Assembly (NCBI GenBank): GCA_002328075.1
Contig: DCVT01000035.1
Span: 1-64,000, forward strand
Source: Anaerolineales bacterium UBA2181
GTDB taxonomy: Bacteria > Chloroflexota > Anaerolineae > Promineifilales > UBA4811
DNA: 64,000 nucleotides
Direction of reading: 5' to 3'
The notes under the pieces are model-generated. The model saw nothing but the letters and a program-made list of their open reading frames with translations, did not search any database and was not told the DNA's origin. This document shows, piece by piece, positions 9,798-18,642 of this stretch. Numbering within the stretch: the first letter of the stretch is position 1; the number at the start of each line of letters is the position of its first letter. Both the position numbers and the translations under genes were made by a program.

Positions 9798-9826
9798 ATT
9801 ATAGCTGAGCCGCCAACCTAACACAA
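9798..9826 (-). promoter_or_regulatory. Promoter of the HD hydrolase gene
   Basis: Perfect -10 TATAAT (9798-9803 on the minus strand), 17-base spacer and -35 TTGTGT (9821-9826). The -35 overlaps the U-run of the groEL terminator. Confidence 0.5.
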
Positions 9827-9854
9827 AAAAAGAGGGGTGCACAGTGCACCCCTC
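9825..9854 (-). terminator. Rho-independent terminator of groES-groEL
   Basis: On the minus strand an 11-bp arm inverted repeat (GAGGGGTGCAC/GTGCACCCCTC) is followed by seven T, 23 bases after the groEL stop. Confidence 0.9.
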
Positions 9855-9876
9855 ATACCATCCTCGGGAAACGAGC

Positions 9877-11517
9877 CTAATACATTCCACCACCACCCGG
9901 CGGCATGGGCGGTGCTGCAGGTTCCTTTTCGGGAATGTCAGTAACCAGCGCTTCGGTGGTCAGAATCATCGCTGCGATGGACGCCGCGTTCTCCAGAGCG
10001 CCACGGGTCACCTTGGCCGGATCGATGATGCCCGCTTTGACCATGTCGACATAGTCACCAGCGATCACATCGTATCCAATGTTCGTGTTGCCCAGTTCCT
10101 TCTGCGTTCGCCGGACGGTGTCCAGCACTACGGCGCCGTCCATGCCGGCATTAGCAGCAATCTTGCGCAACGGCTCTTCCAATGCCTTGCGCAGGATCTC
10201 GATGCCAATCTCCTCATCACGATTGTCTGCCTTGACATTCGCCAGAGCGGAAATCGCGTTGATCAACGCAACACCACCGCCAGGGACAATCCCTTCTTCG
10301 ACGGCCGCGCGAGTGGCGCTCAGCGCATCCTCGACCCGGTGCTTCTTTTCCTTCAGCTCAACTTCCGTAGCCGCACCCACGCCAATGACGGCAACGCCGC
10401 CAGCTAGCTTGGCCAACCGCTCCTGGAGCTTTTCCCGGTCATAGTCGCTGGTCGATTTCTCGATCTCTACCTTGATCTGTTCAATCCGGCCGCGGATCTG
10501 CTTCTCGTCGCCCGCGCCGCCGATGATCGTGGTGTCATCCTTATTGGAGACCACCTTGTCCGCGCGCCCCAGGTCTGCAATCGTCACGGACTCGACCTTG
10601 CGCCCCATCTCCTCAGTGATCACCTGCCCGCCGGTAAGGATGGCAATATCCTGCAACATCGCCTTGCGCCGATCGCCAAAGCCGGGGGCCTTGACTGCCA
10701 ACGCATTCACCATCCCGCGAAGCTTGTTGAGCACCAGGGTGGCCAGCGCCTCGCCGTCCACATCCTCGGCTATGATGACCAGGTCTCGCTTGCCGACTTG
10801 CACCAGCTTTTCCAGCAAAGGGACAATGTCGCTCGCAGCGGATATCTTTTTGTCATAGATCAGCAGATAAGGCTGATTGATGTTCGCCTCCATGCTCTCC
10901 GCATCCGTGATAAAGTAGGGAGAGACATAGCCGCGATCAAACTGCATGCCCTCGACATAGGTGGTTTCGAACGTCAGCCCCTTGGCCTCCTCCACCGTGA
11001 TGACGCCGTCCTTGCCGACTTTGTGCATCACGTCGGCAATTAGGTCGCCGATCTCGCGATCCTGCGCCGATATCGCCGCCACCGATGCGATCTCTTCCTT
11101 GGTGTCGATCTCGATGGACATGTCAGAAATCGCCTTGCTCAGTGCCTGCGTGCCTTTCTCCAGCCCACGCTTGAGCAGCATGGGGTTGATGCCCGAGGTC
11201 ACGTTCTTGAGGCCCTCATTGACGATCGTGTGCGCCAGCAAGGTGGCTGTTGTCGTGCCATCGCCAGCGATATCATTGGTCTTGGTGGCCGCCTCCTTGA
11301 GCAGTTGGGCACCCATGTTCTCATATGGGTCCTCCAACTCTATTTCCTTGGCCACGGTAACGCCATCATGCGTGATGGTGGGAGCTCCCCACTTCTTATC
11401 CAACGCCACATTCCGCCCCTTGGGGCCAAGCGTGGTCACCACCGCCATCGACAGCGTGTCCATGCCGGCCTTGAGCTTGCGGCGGGCTTCTTCACTAAAT
11501 ACCAATTGCTTTGCCAT
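9877..11517 (-). CDS. groL: GroEL chaperonin (Hsp60)
   Basis: A 546-residue chaperonin forming the double-ring folding chamber with GroES. It has the conserved MAKQLVFSEEARRKL start, the ATP-binding LGPKGRNV and GDGTTTATLL segments, a full apical domain and a short Gly/Met-rich tail ending GGGGMY. ATG start after AGGAGG. It is 26 bases downstream of groES. CIRCE control upstream implies HrcA repression; hrcA itself is not in the window. Confidence 0.98.
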   Translation of the reverse strand: MAKQLVFSEEARRKLKAGMDTLSMAVVTTLGPKGRNVALDKKWGAPTITHDGVTVAKEIELEDPYENMGAQLLKEAATKTNDIAGDGTTTATLLAHTIVNEGLKNVTSGINPMLLKRGLEKGTQALSKAISDMSIEIDTKEEIASVAAISAQDREIGDLIADVMHKVGKDGVITVEEAKGLTFETTYVEGMQFDRGYVSPYFITDAESMEANINQPYLLIYDKKISAASDIVPLLEKLVQVGKRDLVIIAEDVDGEALATLVLNKLRGMVNALAVKAPGFGDRRKAMLQDIAILTGGQVITEEMGRKVESVTIADLGRADKVVSNKDDTTIIGGAGDEKQIRGRIEQIKVEIEKSTSDYDREKLQERLAKLAGGVAVIGVGAATEVELKEKKHRVEDALSATRAAVEEGIVPGGGVALINAISALANVKADNRDEEIGIEILRKALEEPLRKIAANAGMDGAVVLDTVRRTQKELGNTNIGYDVIAGDYVDMVKAGIIDPAKVTRGALENAASIAAMILTTEALVTDIPEKEPAAPPMPPGGGGMY

Positions 11518-11543
11518 GATACCTTTTGCCTCCTGTACGCAGT

Positions 11544-11840
11544 CTACTTTTCGACAATCGCCAGAATGTCCGATTCCTTCAAAATGAGCAGCTTCTTCTC
11601 GCCCAATTTGACCTCGGTGCCGGCATACTTGGCATAGAGGACCGTATCACCCTCCGCCACGTCCATGGGAATCCGATTGCCGTCTTCATCGCGGCGCCCG
11701 GCCCCGATTGCCAGGACTTTGCCTTCCTGGGGCTTTTCCTTGGCCGTCTCGGGCAGAATGATGCCAGAGGCCGTCGTCTGCTCCCGCTCAATCGGCTCCA
11801 CCACCACACGATCACCCAACGGTTTGATATTGATTGACAT
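11544..11840 (-). CDS. groS: GroES co-chaperonin (Hsp10)
   Basis: A 98-residue co-chaperonin: KPLGDRVVVEP at the start, a mobile-loop region around TTASGIILPE and the ending GTEVKLGEKKLLILKESDILAIVE. It caps GroEL. ATG start after GGAGG with 9-base spacing. First gene of the groES-groEL operon. Confidence 0.97.
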   Translation of the reverse strand: MSINIKPLGDRVVVEPIEREQTTASGIILPETAKEKPQEGKVLAIGAGRRDEDGNRIPMDVAEGDTVLYAKYAGTEVKLGEKKLLILKESDILAIVEK

Positions 11841-11886
11841 CTCTCAAAACCTCCACGCCTAAGAAATCATCGATGCCCTTGTCGCT

Positions 11887-11913
11887 TTGGCACTCCCAAA
11901 GCCTGAGTGCTAA
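11887..11913. promoter_or_regulatory. CIRCE operator 1 (HrcA site)
   Basis: TTGGCACTC, nine bases, GAGTGCTAA: one mismatch to the consensus TTAGCACTC-N9-GAGTGCTAA. It lies just downstream of the groES -10, in the transcribed leader. Confidence 0.92.
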
Positions 11914-11923
11914 TACTGGGTAC

Positions 11924-11952
11924 AGTTTACCACAAGTCCAAACAGCTGGCAA
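11924..11952 (-). promoter_or_regulatory. groES-groEL promoter
   Basis: -35 TTGCCA (11947-11952), 17-base spacer, -10 TAAACT (11924-11929) on the minus strand, set between the two CIRCE elements. Confidence 0.7.
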
Positions 11953-11969
11953 GGGGGAATGCGGTCAAT

Positions 11970-11996
11970 TTAGCAAACTCGATGAGAGAGTGCTAA
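11970..11996. promoter_or_regulatory. CIRCE-like operator 2, upstream of the groES -35
   Basis: TTAGCAAAC, nine bases, GAGTGCTAA: a perfect right half and a left half matching 7 of 9. Total length is the standard 27. It ends one base before the stop codon of the TPR gene. Confidence 0.7.
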
Positions 11997-13214
11997 TTAC
12001 GGCGTGGGAGTAGGGGTGTTGACCGGGGTGGATGTGGACCCAGCCTCTTTGCAGAGCCGGATCCCTTCTAGTGACGGGTTGTTGTCCGGAATCACCGCCA
12101 ATACGGCTTCAAATAACGGATATGCTTCCTCGCACCGCGCAAGATAAAAATACGAGAGCCCCAATGTGTAATAGCAGAAGGCGTTGCGGTAAGTGATCCG
12201 ATCTCCGTACCCCTCAACACCAGTCTCGAGTTCCGGAACCGCGGCTTCCCAGTTCCGCTGCTGGTAGTAGATGAGGCCCAACTGGCAACGGGCACCCGGG
12301 TAATTCGGCCTTACTTCGATCGCCTGTTCAAAATAGTCGGCCGCAAACTCCCGCTCGCCGATGGTAAAGTAGGCATACCCCATCCAATAAAGATACTCGG
12401 CGTTGGCCGGGTCGAGCGCAATGGCAGTCTCCAGGCTGTCGATGGCCGCATCGATGTCACCGAGACCGATGTAGGTTCGGCCCAGCGAGTGATGCAGCAG
12501 CGCCAATCTGGAATGAAGTTCAATTGCCTTCTGGTAATGGTCCACTGCCTCAGCACGGTAACCGCGGAGCTCGGACAGATAGCCTGCGATCCGCTGGACA
12601 TCCAGGCTGGCATCGTCGATCAGGAGGGCCGTTCGGATGGCCTCATCGGCGTTCTGGTAGTTGCCCAAATCGAACTGAATCTCGGCCAGATACGCATAGG
12701 CCACCGCCAGCGACGGGGCTTGTTCCACCGCCTTGTTTGCCTCGTTCAGCGCTGCTCGCAGCAGGTCAGCCGCGTCCTCCTGCAAACCGTCGTTCGCCAA
12801 CGCGCTGCTCTTCCAGTCCATGGCCATCGCTCGAGTAGCGCGCGCCAGTGCGCTCTCGGGGCTCACAAACAGGGCGGTGTCCGCATAGTCCAACGCCTCA
12901 TCCAAGCGGTTTCGAAACACCAAGAGTCGAGTTAACGCCACATAGTAATCCACCACCGTCGGATCTCGCCGGACGGCCTCCTCGTACGCCTGGATAGCCA
13001 GGTCGAGTTTGCCTTCCTGGTAGAATCCGGCCGCCTCGCCAGCATAGTGGGCGGCGGTACGTGTCGGCGTGGGGGTAGGTTGGAATGGCTGAGGAATAGT
13101 CTCCGGCCGGATCGTCAGAACGTACAATCCAAGCCCAATGAGAACCAGTAGAATGAACACTCGGATGGGATTTGAACCGGTTCTTCGTCGGGGTTGTCGT
13201 CTGCCAAGATCCAT
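11997..13214 (-). CDS. Membrane-anchored tetratricopeptide repeat protein
   Basis: About 405 residues from the ATG at 13214, chosen because the Arg-rich segment and membrane helix follow at once (residues about 15-35); the frame continues upstream without family-like sequence. After a TPTPTRT linker come roughly eight TPR units, for example YAGEAAGFYQEGKLDLAIQA and AEYLYWMGYAYFTIGEREFA, then a Thr/Pro tail. The protein is probably anchored by the N-terminal helix with TPRs outside, acting as a protein-interaction scaffold. No enzyme domain is seen. No clear ribosome site supports the start. Confidence 0.75.
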   Translation of the reverse strand: MDLGRRQPRRRTGSNPIRVFILLVLIGLGLYVLTIRPETIPQPFQPTPTPTRTAAHYAGEAAGFYQEGKLDLAIQAYEEAVRRDPTVVDYYVALTRLLVFRNRLDEALDYADTALFVSPESALARATRAMAMDWKSSALANDGLQEDAADLLRAALNEANKAVEQAPSLAVAYAYLAEIQFDLGNYQNADEAIRTALLIDDASLDVQRIAGYLSELRGYRAEAVDHYQKAIELHSRLALLHHSLGRTYIGLGDIDAAIDSLETAIALDPANAEYLYWMGYAYFTIGEREFAADYFEQAIEVRPNYPGARCQLGLIYYQQRNWEAAVPELETGVEGYGDRITYRNAFCYYTLGLSYFYLARCEEAYPLFEAVLAVIPDNNPSLEGIRLCKEAGSTSTPVNTPTPTP

Positions 13215-13332
13215 CGTCACGGAATAATAGCAGCCGCCCTCGGCAGTGTCAAGCAAGCGGCAAGGGGCGGCGTCGTCATCATCCAAGCCACGCTCGGCCG
13301 ATGTTGTGTCCGGCACCTGGCACACGGTTACA

Positions 13333-13361
13333 TTGACGACGCCCAGACCGTGTGATATACT
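13333..13361 (+). promoter_or_regulatory. Promoter of the Ser-Ser-Arg tRNA cluster
   Basis: -35 TTGACG, 17-base spacer, -10 TATACT, about 30 bases before the first tRNA. Confidence 0.7.
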
Positions 13362-13390
13362 AACGACGTCCGAGGAGAGTGCCCCCTGCC

Positions 13391-13473
13391 GGAGGGATGG
13401 CCGAGTGGACGATGGCACCGGTCTTGAAAACCGGCAAGCGCAAGCTTCGGGGGTTCGAATCCCTCTCCCTCCG
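13391..13473 (+). tRNA. tRNA-Ser (TGA)
   Basis: Acceptor GGAGGGA/TCCCTCC, discriminator G, long class II variable arm, loop CTTGAAA with anticodon TGA, and GGGGGTTCGAATCCCTC in the T arm. CCA is not encoded. Confidence 0.95.
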
Positions 13474-13491
13474 CCTTGACAACTGAATACT

Positions 13492-13578
13492 GGGGAGGTG
13501 CCGGAGTGGTTTATCGGGGCCGCCTGCTAAGCGGCTGAGGTGTGAAAGCCTTCTAGGGTTCGAATCCCTACCTCCCCG
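13492..13578 (+). tRNA. tRNA-Ser (GCT)
   Basis: Acceptor GGGGAGG/CCTCCCC with discriminator G, long variable arm, anticodon loop CTGCTAA giving GCT. It lies 18 bases after the previous tRNA. Confidence 0.95.
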
Positions 13579-13585
13579 TCGTCGT

Positions 13586-13658
13586 GTCCTTGTAGCTCAG
13601 CGGATAGAGCGTTGCCCTGCGGAGGCAAAGGCCGCGCGTTCGAATCGCGCCAAGGACG
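13586..13658 (+). tRNA. tRNA-Arg (GCG)
   Basis: Acceptor GTCCTTG/CAAGGAC, D arm GCTCAGCGGATAGAGC, anticodon stem TTGCC/GGCAA, loop CTGCGGA. The anticodon is therefore GCG, reading CGC. Most bacteria use ACG here, deaminated to inosine. Confidence 0.92.
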
Positions 13659-13675
13659 CCTGACAACCATATATA

Positions 13676-13922
13676 ACGGCTTGGAACAAGAGGAGTAAAC
13701 AGGCCAGGCCCTGAATCAGAGAGTAGGGTCACCGGCTGCAAGCCCTTACGGCGCCCCCTGTTGAAAGTCGCTTGGGAGCCGCTACGTCGAACCGTCAGGA
13801 TAGGCGTGGCCGACTTGAGGCTCGTTATCGCCTCACCGAGTGCGGTGCGGCTCTGCCGTCCGAACCAAGGTGGTACCACGGAAGCCTACCCTTTCGTCCT
13901 TGCGACGGAAGGGTTTTTTTTT
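13676..13922 (+). promoter_or_regulatory. T-box riboswitch specific for tRNA-Val
   Basis: The T-box AAGGTGGTACCACG (13867-13880) is canonical. Stem I closes with CAAG/CTTG and ACAGG/CCTGT around a specifier loop, with AGGAGTAA on one side and TGAAAGTCG on the other. This places the specifier codon GTC (Val) at 13767-13769. The UGGU of the T-box can pair with the ACCA end of uncharged tRNA-Val. It is followed by a terminator and then valS, so uncharged tRNA-Val should favour read-through. Confidence 0.93.
13889..13922 (+). terminator. T-box-controlled attenuator terminator
   Basis: A 10-bp stem CCCTTTCGTC/GACGGAAGGG (one T-G pair) is followed by nine T. It is the OFF-state hairpin of the valS T-box. 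Confidence 0.93.
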
Positions 13923-13931
13923 GGTGCGCTG

Positions 13932-14294
13932 ATGAAGACCCAAGTATCGAAAACTGTTTTCGGCTCAATCACGATTGACGGGCAGGAATATGAGCACGAT
14001 GTGCTCATCCGATTGGACGGCCGGGTCAAACGCCGCAAAAAAAAGCTCTCCAAAGAAGTCTATGGCACGTCGCATACCATTTCGTTGGCCGAGGCTGAGC
14101 ACATATACGAGCCCGGGGCAGAGGTACTCCTCATCGGTAGTGGAACCTACGGCATGGTCTCCCTGTCGCCCGAGGCTGCCAACTTCCTGGAGAGCCAGGG
14201 TGTTCGGGTTGAGCTGCAACCTACTGGGTCGGCGGTTGAAACATGGAACAACCTGTCCGGCTCGGCGATCGCCCTATTTCACATCACGTGCTGA
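13932..14294 (+). CDS. Mth938-like domain protein
   Basis: A 120-residue protein with the small Mth938-like fold pattern: FGSITIDGQEYEHDVLI near the N-terminus, then PGAEVLLIGSGTYGMVSLSPEAANFLESQGVRVELQPT. The biochemical function of the family is not established. ATG at 13932, 10 bases after the attenuator; a strong ribosome site is lacking. Lying between the T-box and valS, it should be co-regulated by tRNA-Val charging. Confidence 0.75.
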   Translation: MKTQVSKTVFGSITIDGQEYEHDVLIRLDGRVKRRKKKLSKEVYGTSHTISLAEAEHIYEPGAEVLLIGSGTYGMVSLSPEAANFLESQGVRVELQPTGSAVETWNNLSGSAIALFHITC

Positions 14295-14333
14295 ATTCAT
14301 TTGCCAGAATGGCCAGAGACTGAGGGAATAAAC

Positions 14334-16994
14334 ATGACTGAGTTGCCCAAAACTTACGACTTTCGGACCGTGGAGAGCCGTCTTTACCAATGGTGGCAGG
14401 AAAACGGCTGGTTCAAACCCGAAGCCGCCGGACCTGATGCCCGACCGTTTGTCATCTCCATGCCACCGCCCAACGTGACCGGTGCTCTTCACACCGGCCA
14501 CGCCATAACCGCCGCCCTAGAGGACCTGATGATCCGTTATCACCGAATGCGCGGTTTTGCTGCTCTATGGGTGCCGGGCTCCGACCATGCGGGCATAGCC
14601 ACGCAACTGGTGGTCGAGCGAGCGCTGCGCCAGGAGGGAACCAGTCGAGAAGCCATCGGCCGGGAGGATTTCCTGAGGCGGACGTGGGCTTGGCGGGAAA
14701 AGTACGGCGGGCGCATCACCGAACAGCACCGGCGGCTTGGCGTCTCGTGCGATTGGGAACGTGAGCGCTTCACCATGGACGAGGGGCTCACTCGAGCCGT
14801 GCGTGAGGCTTTTGTGCGCCTGTACGAGATGGGCCTCATCTACCGTGGAGAGTATCTCATCAACTGGTCACCGGGGTTGCGAACCGCGGTCAGCGACCTG
14901 GAAGTCGAGTACTCGGAAGAGATGGGCACGCTCTATTACTTCAAGTACCCACTGGCCGGCCGTCGCGGCGAGTACATCCCGGTGGCCACGACCCGTCCCG
15001 AGACCATCCTGGGCGACACCGCCGTGGCGGTCCATCCCGACGACGAGCGATATCGCCATCTTCACGGACAGACTTGCCTGGTGCCGGTGTTGAATCGGCC
15101 CATACCGGTGATTCAGGATACCTATGTAGACATGGACTTTGGCACCGGCGCGCTCAAGATCACTCCCGGGCACGACCCGTCTGACTTTGATATCGCCCAA
15201 CGCCACGGTCTTCAGATTGTCAACATCCTGAATGCGGACGCTACCCTGAACGCGCACGCCGGCCCGTATGAGGGTCTCGACCGGTTCGAATGCCGCGAAG
15301 CGCTGTGGGCCGATATGGAGACCTTGGGCCTCACCATACGTCAGGAGCAGTACCGGATGTCCATTCCGCGCAGCCAGCGCGGTGGCGAGATTGTCGAGCC
15401 AATGGTGTCCACCCAGTGGTTTGTCAAAATGCGGCCGTTGGCCGAGCTCGGTTTGGAGGCTGTCCGCTCAGGCCGCATATCTATTGTGCCGGAGCGCTTT
15501 ACCCGGGTGTACTATAACTGGCTAGAGAACATCCGTGACTGGTGCATCAGCCGCCAACTCTGGTGGGGACACCGGATTCCAGTGTGGTATTGCGCAGACT
15601 GCAACGCCATGACGGTGACGCGTCACGACCCTGTCCGCTGCATTCACTGCAACAGCCCGCGCATCTGGCAGGATGAGGACGTACTAGACACCTGGTTCAG
15701 CTCGGCATTGTGGCCCTTTAGCACGCTGGGGTGGCCGGATGACACCGAGGACCTTCACCGGTACTTTCCCACCGATGTGATGGAAACCGGTTATGACATT
15801 CTCTTCTTCTGGGTAGCGCGCATGATCATGACCAGCATGCTGTTCCAGAACAACATCCCGTTCCATACCGTGTACCTACACGGGTTGATCCGAGACGAAC
15901 ACGGCCGCAAGATCTCCAAGAGCCTGGGTAACGCTATCGACCCAGTGGAGTTGATGGACCAATACGGGACCGATGCACTGCGGTTCACACTGCTGACCGG
16001 AGGCACGCCCGGCAATGACATGAACCTCAGCGTGGGTCGGCTGGAGAACAGCCGCAACTTTACCAACAAACTCTGGAATGCTGCCCGCTTCCTCATTGGC
16101 TCGCTGGCGAGTGTACCAATCGGCGACCATGCTTCGTTCGGCCTTCCCGACCGTTGGATTCAGAGCCGTTTGAACCAGGTGACTCGCACAGTGAACAGGC
16201 TTTTTGCCAATCACCAGTATGGAGAGGCTGGCCGGCAGGTGTACGATCTCTTCTGGGGCGAATACGCCGACTGGTTTATTGAGGCCAGCAAGGTCGCGCT
16301 GGCGCAGGGTGGCGACGCTGCACGTGGTGCCGCCAAGACCTTGGTACTGGTGTTGGATCAGATTCTTCGCCTGCTGCATCCCTTCATTCCGTTTGTCAGC
16401 GAGGAGATCTGGCAGAACCTCAAATCGGCATGCGCCGGCCGGCCCGACCTCGCGCCTGCCGGCGGCTGGCCACCGGCGCTGATCATCGCGCCCTGGCCGG
16501 AGCAGCCGGACCCGCCGGACCCGCGGGCGGAAGCTGAGTTTGGTCTGGTCATGGAGTTGATTCGCGCGATTCGCAATGCTCGCGTCGAGAACCAGGTTGA
16601 ACCCAGCCGGCCGATTACTGCGCTGATCGCCGGCGGGTCACAAACCGACCTCCTGGAATCGTCACGGGCAATCCTCACCAGGCTGGCGCGGCTGGAGCCG
16701 GCAACGCTGAACATTGAACCGACACTGGACGCGCCTGACCGAGCGGTGACCCTCGCGTTGGGTGACGTGACATGTTATCTGCCACTGACCGGAATGGTGG
16801 ATCTGGCCAGCGAGCGAACGCGCCTGGAAAAAGAGTTGTCCCAATTGGACCAGCAGATAAGCCGCAGCCAGGAGCTTCTGGCAGGACCCTTTGCCCAGCG
16901 GGCGCCGGCCCCAGTCATCCAACGCGAACGGGAAAAGCTGGCTGAACTGACCACAGCGCGTGCCACCCTGGCCGAAAGGTTTGCACGGCTCTAG
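14334..16994 (+). CDS. valS: Valyl-tRNA synthetase
   Basis: An 886-residue class I synthetase that charges tRNA-Val and edits mis-charged Thr. It has the HIGH-type signature HTGH in PPNVTGALHTGHA, the CP1 editing-domain segment TTRPETILGDTAVAVHP, the KMSKS-type signature KISKS near residue 525, the anticodon-binding domain, and a C-terminal coiled coil (LASERTRLEKELSQLDQQI) typical of ValRS. ATG at 14334 follows GAGGG with 7-base spacing. It is the second gene of the T-box operon. Confidence 0.97.
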   Translation: MTELPKTYDFRTVESRLYQWWQENGWFKPEAAGPDARPFVISMPPPNVTGALHTGHAITAALEDLMIRYHRMRGFAALWVPGSDHAGIATQLVVERALRQEGTSREAIGREDFLRRTWAWREKYGGRITEQHRRLGVSCDWERERFTMDEGLTRAVREAFVRLYEMGLIYRGEYLINWSPGLRTAVSDLEVEYSEEMGTLYYFKYPLAGRRGEYIPVATTRPETILGDTAVAVHPDDERYRHLHGQTCLVPVLNRPIPVIQDTYVDMDFGTGALKITPGHDPSDFDIAQRHGLQIVNILNADATLNAHAGPYEGLDRFECREALWADMETLGLTIRQEQYRMSIPRSQRGGEIVEPMVSTQWFVKMRPLAELGLEAVRSGRISIVPERFTRVYYNWLENIRDWCISRQLWWGHRIPVWYCADCNAMTVTRHDPVRCIHCNSPRIWQDEDVLDTWFSSALWPFSTLGWPDDTEDLHRYFPTDVMETGYDILFFWVARMIMTSMLFQNNIPFHTVYLHGLIRDEHGRKISKSLGNAIDPVELMDQYGTDALRFTLLTGGTPGNDMNLSVGRLENSRNFTNKLWNAARFLIGSLASVPIGDHASFGLPDRWIQSRLNQVTRTVNRLFANHQYGEAGRQVYDLFWGEYADWFIEASKVALAQGGDAARGAAKTLVLVLDQILRLLHPFIPFVSEEIWQNLKSACAGRPDLAPAGGWPPALIIAPWPEQPDPPDPRAEAEFGLVMELIRAIRNARVENQVEPSRPITALIAGGSQTDLLESSRAILTRLARLEPATLNIEPTLDAPDRAVTLALGDVTCYLPLTGMVDLASERTRLEKELSQLDQQISRSQELLAGPFAQRAPAPVIQREREKLAELTTARATLAERFARL

Positions 16995-17040
16995 ACGTCA
17001 GGCCCGACAGGCAAGTGGTTTGTGTCGGCGGGAGAAGCAG

Positions 17041-17814
17041 ATGACTCAACATCCTTGGCTTGACGCGGCGCCCTTCTTTTTGCCCGGGGGCAAGGCGGGC
17101 GCCCTGCTTGTTCACGGCTTTACCGGCGCGCCCACCGAGGTACGCCCGCTGGGTGAACGACTGGCGGCTCGGGGATATACCGTGTCCGGGCCCCTCCTGC
17201 CGGGGCACGGCACATCTGCTGACGACCTATCCGGCCGACGGTGGACCGAGTGGCTGGCTGCGGCCGAGGCCGCGTACCTGGAACTGGCGGGTAGCTGCCA
17301 GCAGCTGTTCATCGCCGGTCTGTCGCTGGGGGCGTTGCTGGCCATTCGGTTGGCGGCCGCACCTCCCGGCTACCGACCGCCAGACGGTTTGGCGCTCTTT
17401 TCTCCCGCCATCTTTGTCGCCAACCCTATGATCCGATTCAGCTGGTTGGCCAACATCCTCCCCATCTCCATACCTCAGAAACCGGAGGACTCGGACCTCG
17501 TGGATCCGGAGGCCGACGGGCGCATATGGTGCTACAACTCGATCCCGGGACGCGCCGCGCACCAGGTGCGCCAATTCAACCTCCGCGTTCGCCGGTTGCT
17601 GCCGTCGGTCACGGCGCCCACGCTGGTAGTCATGAGCACACGAGATCGGACACTCGATTTTGCCAGCGGCCCGCATGTAATCCAAACCATTCGCTCTACC
17701 GACAAGGAATTGGTGACCCTACACCGATCAGGCCACAACATCCTGGCCGATGCCGAGCGCGAGGCTGTCCTGGACCACACTGTCAGGTTCTTCGACCGCC
17801 TTTGCCGGCCCTGA
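17041..17814 (+). CDS. Alpha/beta-hydrolase, carboxylesterase/monoacylglycerol lipase type
   Basis: A 257-residue hydrolase with the oxyanion motif LVHGFTG near residue 22, nucleophile elbow GLSLG, acid segment MSTRDRTLD and catalytic His in LHRSGHNI. It resembles the EstD/YvaK-type carboxylesterases and monoacylglycerol lipases that cleave short acyl esters. ATG after GGGAG. No signal peptide, so cytoplasmic. Confidence 0.85.
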   Translation: MTQHPWLDAAPFFLPGGKAGALLVHGFTGAPTEVRPLGERLAARGYTVSGPLLPGHGTSADDLSGRRWTEWLAAAEAAYLELAGSCQQLFIAGLSLGALLAIRLAAAPPGYRPPDGLALFSPAIFVANPMIRFSWLANILPISIPQKPEDSDLVDPEADGRIWCYNSIPGRAAHQVRQFNLRVRRLLPSVTAPTLVVMSTRDRTLDFASGPHVIQTIRSTDKELVTLHRSGHNILADAEREAVLDHTVRFFDRLCRP

Positions 17815-17936
17815 ATCAGGTAGCCGCCAGCAATCCTGCCCACATGGTGGGCATTCTATCCCGCCCCCGCTGGACCGGCTCCCGGTCGTTGCAGGTCTTG
17901 CAGCGGCGTGATATGATAGCCACATCGGAGGCACGC

Positions 17937-18608
17937 ATGAGCACTATCAAGCCACACCGCAGGGTAAATGACATACTGCTCGGCCCGCTGGAAAGGCCGG
18001 CATTGCACTGGTTGGCGGCGCATATGCCGGCTTGGATCAACCCCGATATCCTGACCGGCATAGGCCTGGTGGGATCGGTCGTTGTTTTTGGCAGCTATTG
18101 GCTCAGCAATCGACACCCGGCATTCTTGTGGCTGGCCAGTTTGGGCCTCGTCATCAACTGGTTAGGAGACAGCCTGGACGGCACACTGGCGCGCTACCGC
18201 AAGATCGAGCGGCCCAAGTACGGCTTTTTTGTCGATCATACCCTGGACGCGTTCAGCGAGTTATTGGTTGTGCTGGGCCTTGGCATCTCTCCATATGTCC
18301 GGTTCGATATCGCGTGCTTGGCATTGATCGGCTATATGCTGATCTCTGTGCTGGTGTACGTTCGCACCTATGTCGAAGGCGTGTTCAAGATCTCCTACGG
18401 CAAGTTGGGTCCAACCGAGGTAAGGGTCATCATCATCATCCTCAACGCGTTCATGTTTTTCGTCGGCGCTCCCCTGGTCGGTCATCCATTTGGAATCATT
18501 CTGTCGATCTATGACGTGGTCGTCGCGGGCATCGCGATCATCCTCTTTCTCATCTACGCCATTTCCACCATCCGGCAGGCCGTTGCGCTGGCCCGGGTTG
18601 GCGAGTGA
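17937..18608 (+). CDS. CDP-alcohol phosphatidyltransferase family membrane enzyme
   Basis: A 223-residue integral membrane protein with about six hydrophobic segments. The diagnostic motif is complete: DSLDGTLAR, then a Gly and DHTLD near residues 80-105, supplying the metal-binding aspartates. The family moves a phosphatidyl group from CDP-diacylglycerol to an alcohol such as glycerol phosphate or inositol phosphate. ATG at 17937 has GGAGG 6 bases upstream. The acceptor alcohol cannot be assigned. Confidence 0.88.
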   Translation: MSTIKPHRRVNDILLGPLERPALHWLAAHMPAWINPDILTGIGLVGSVVVFGSYWLSNRHPAFLWLASLGLVINWLGDSLDGTLARYRKIERPKYGFFVDHTLDAFSELLVVLGLGISPYVRFDIACLALIGYMLISVLVYVRTYVEGVFKISYGKLGPTEVRVIIIILNAFMFFVGAPLVGHPFGIILSIYDVVVAGIAIILFLIYAISTIRQAVALARVGE

Positions 18609-18642
18609 CCGGCACCTCGCGTCCAGAAGCCAGAATCTTGCG

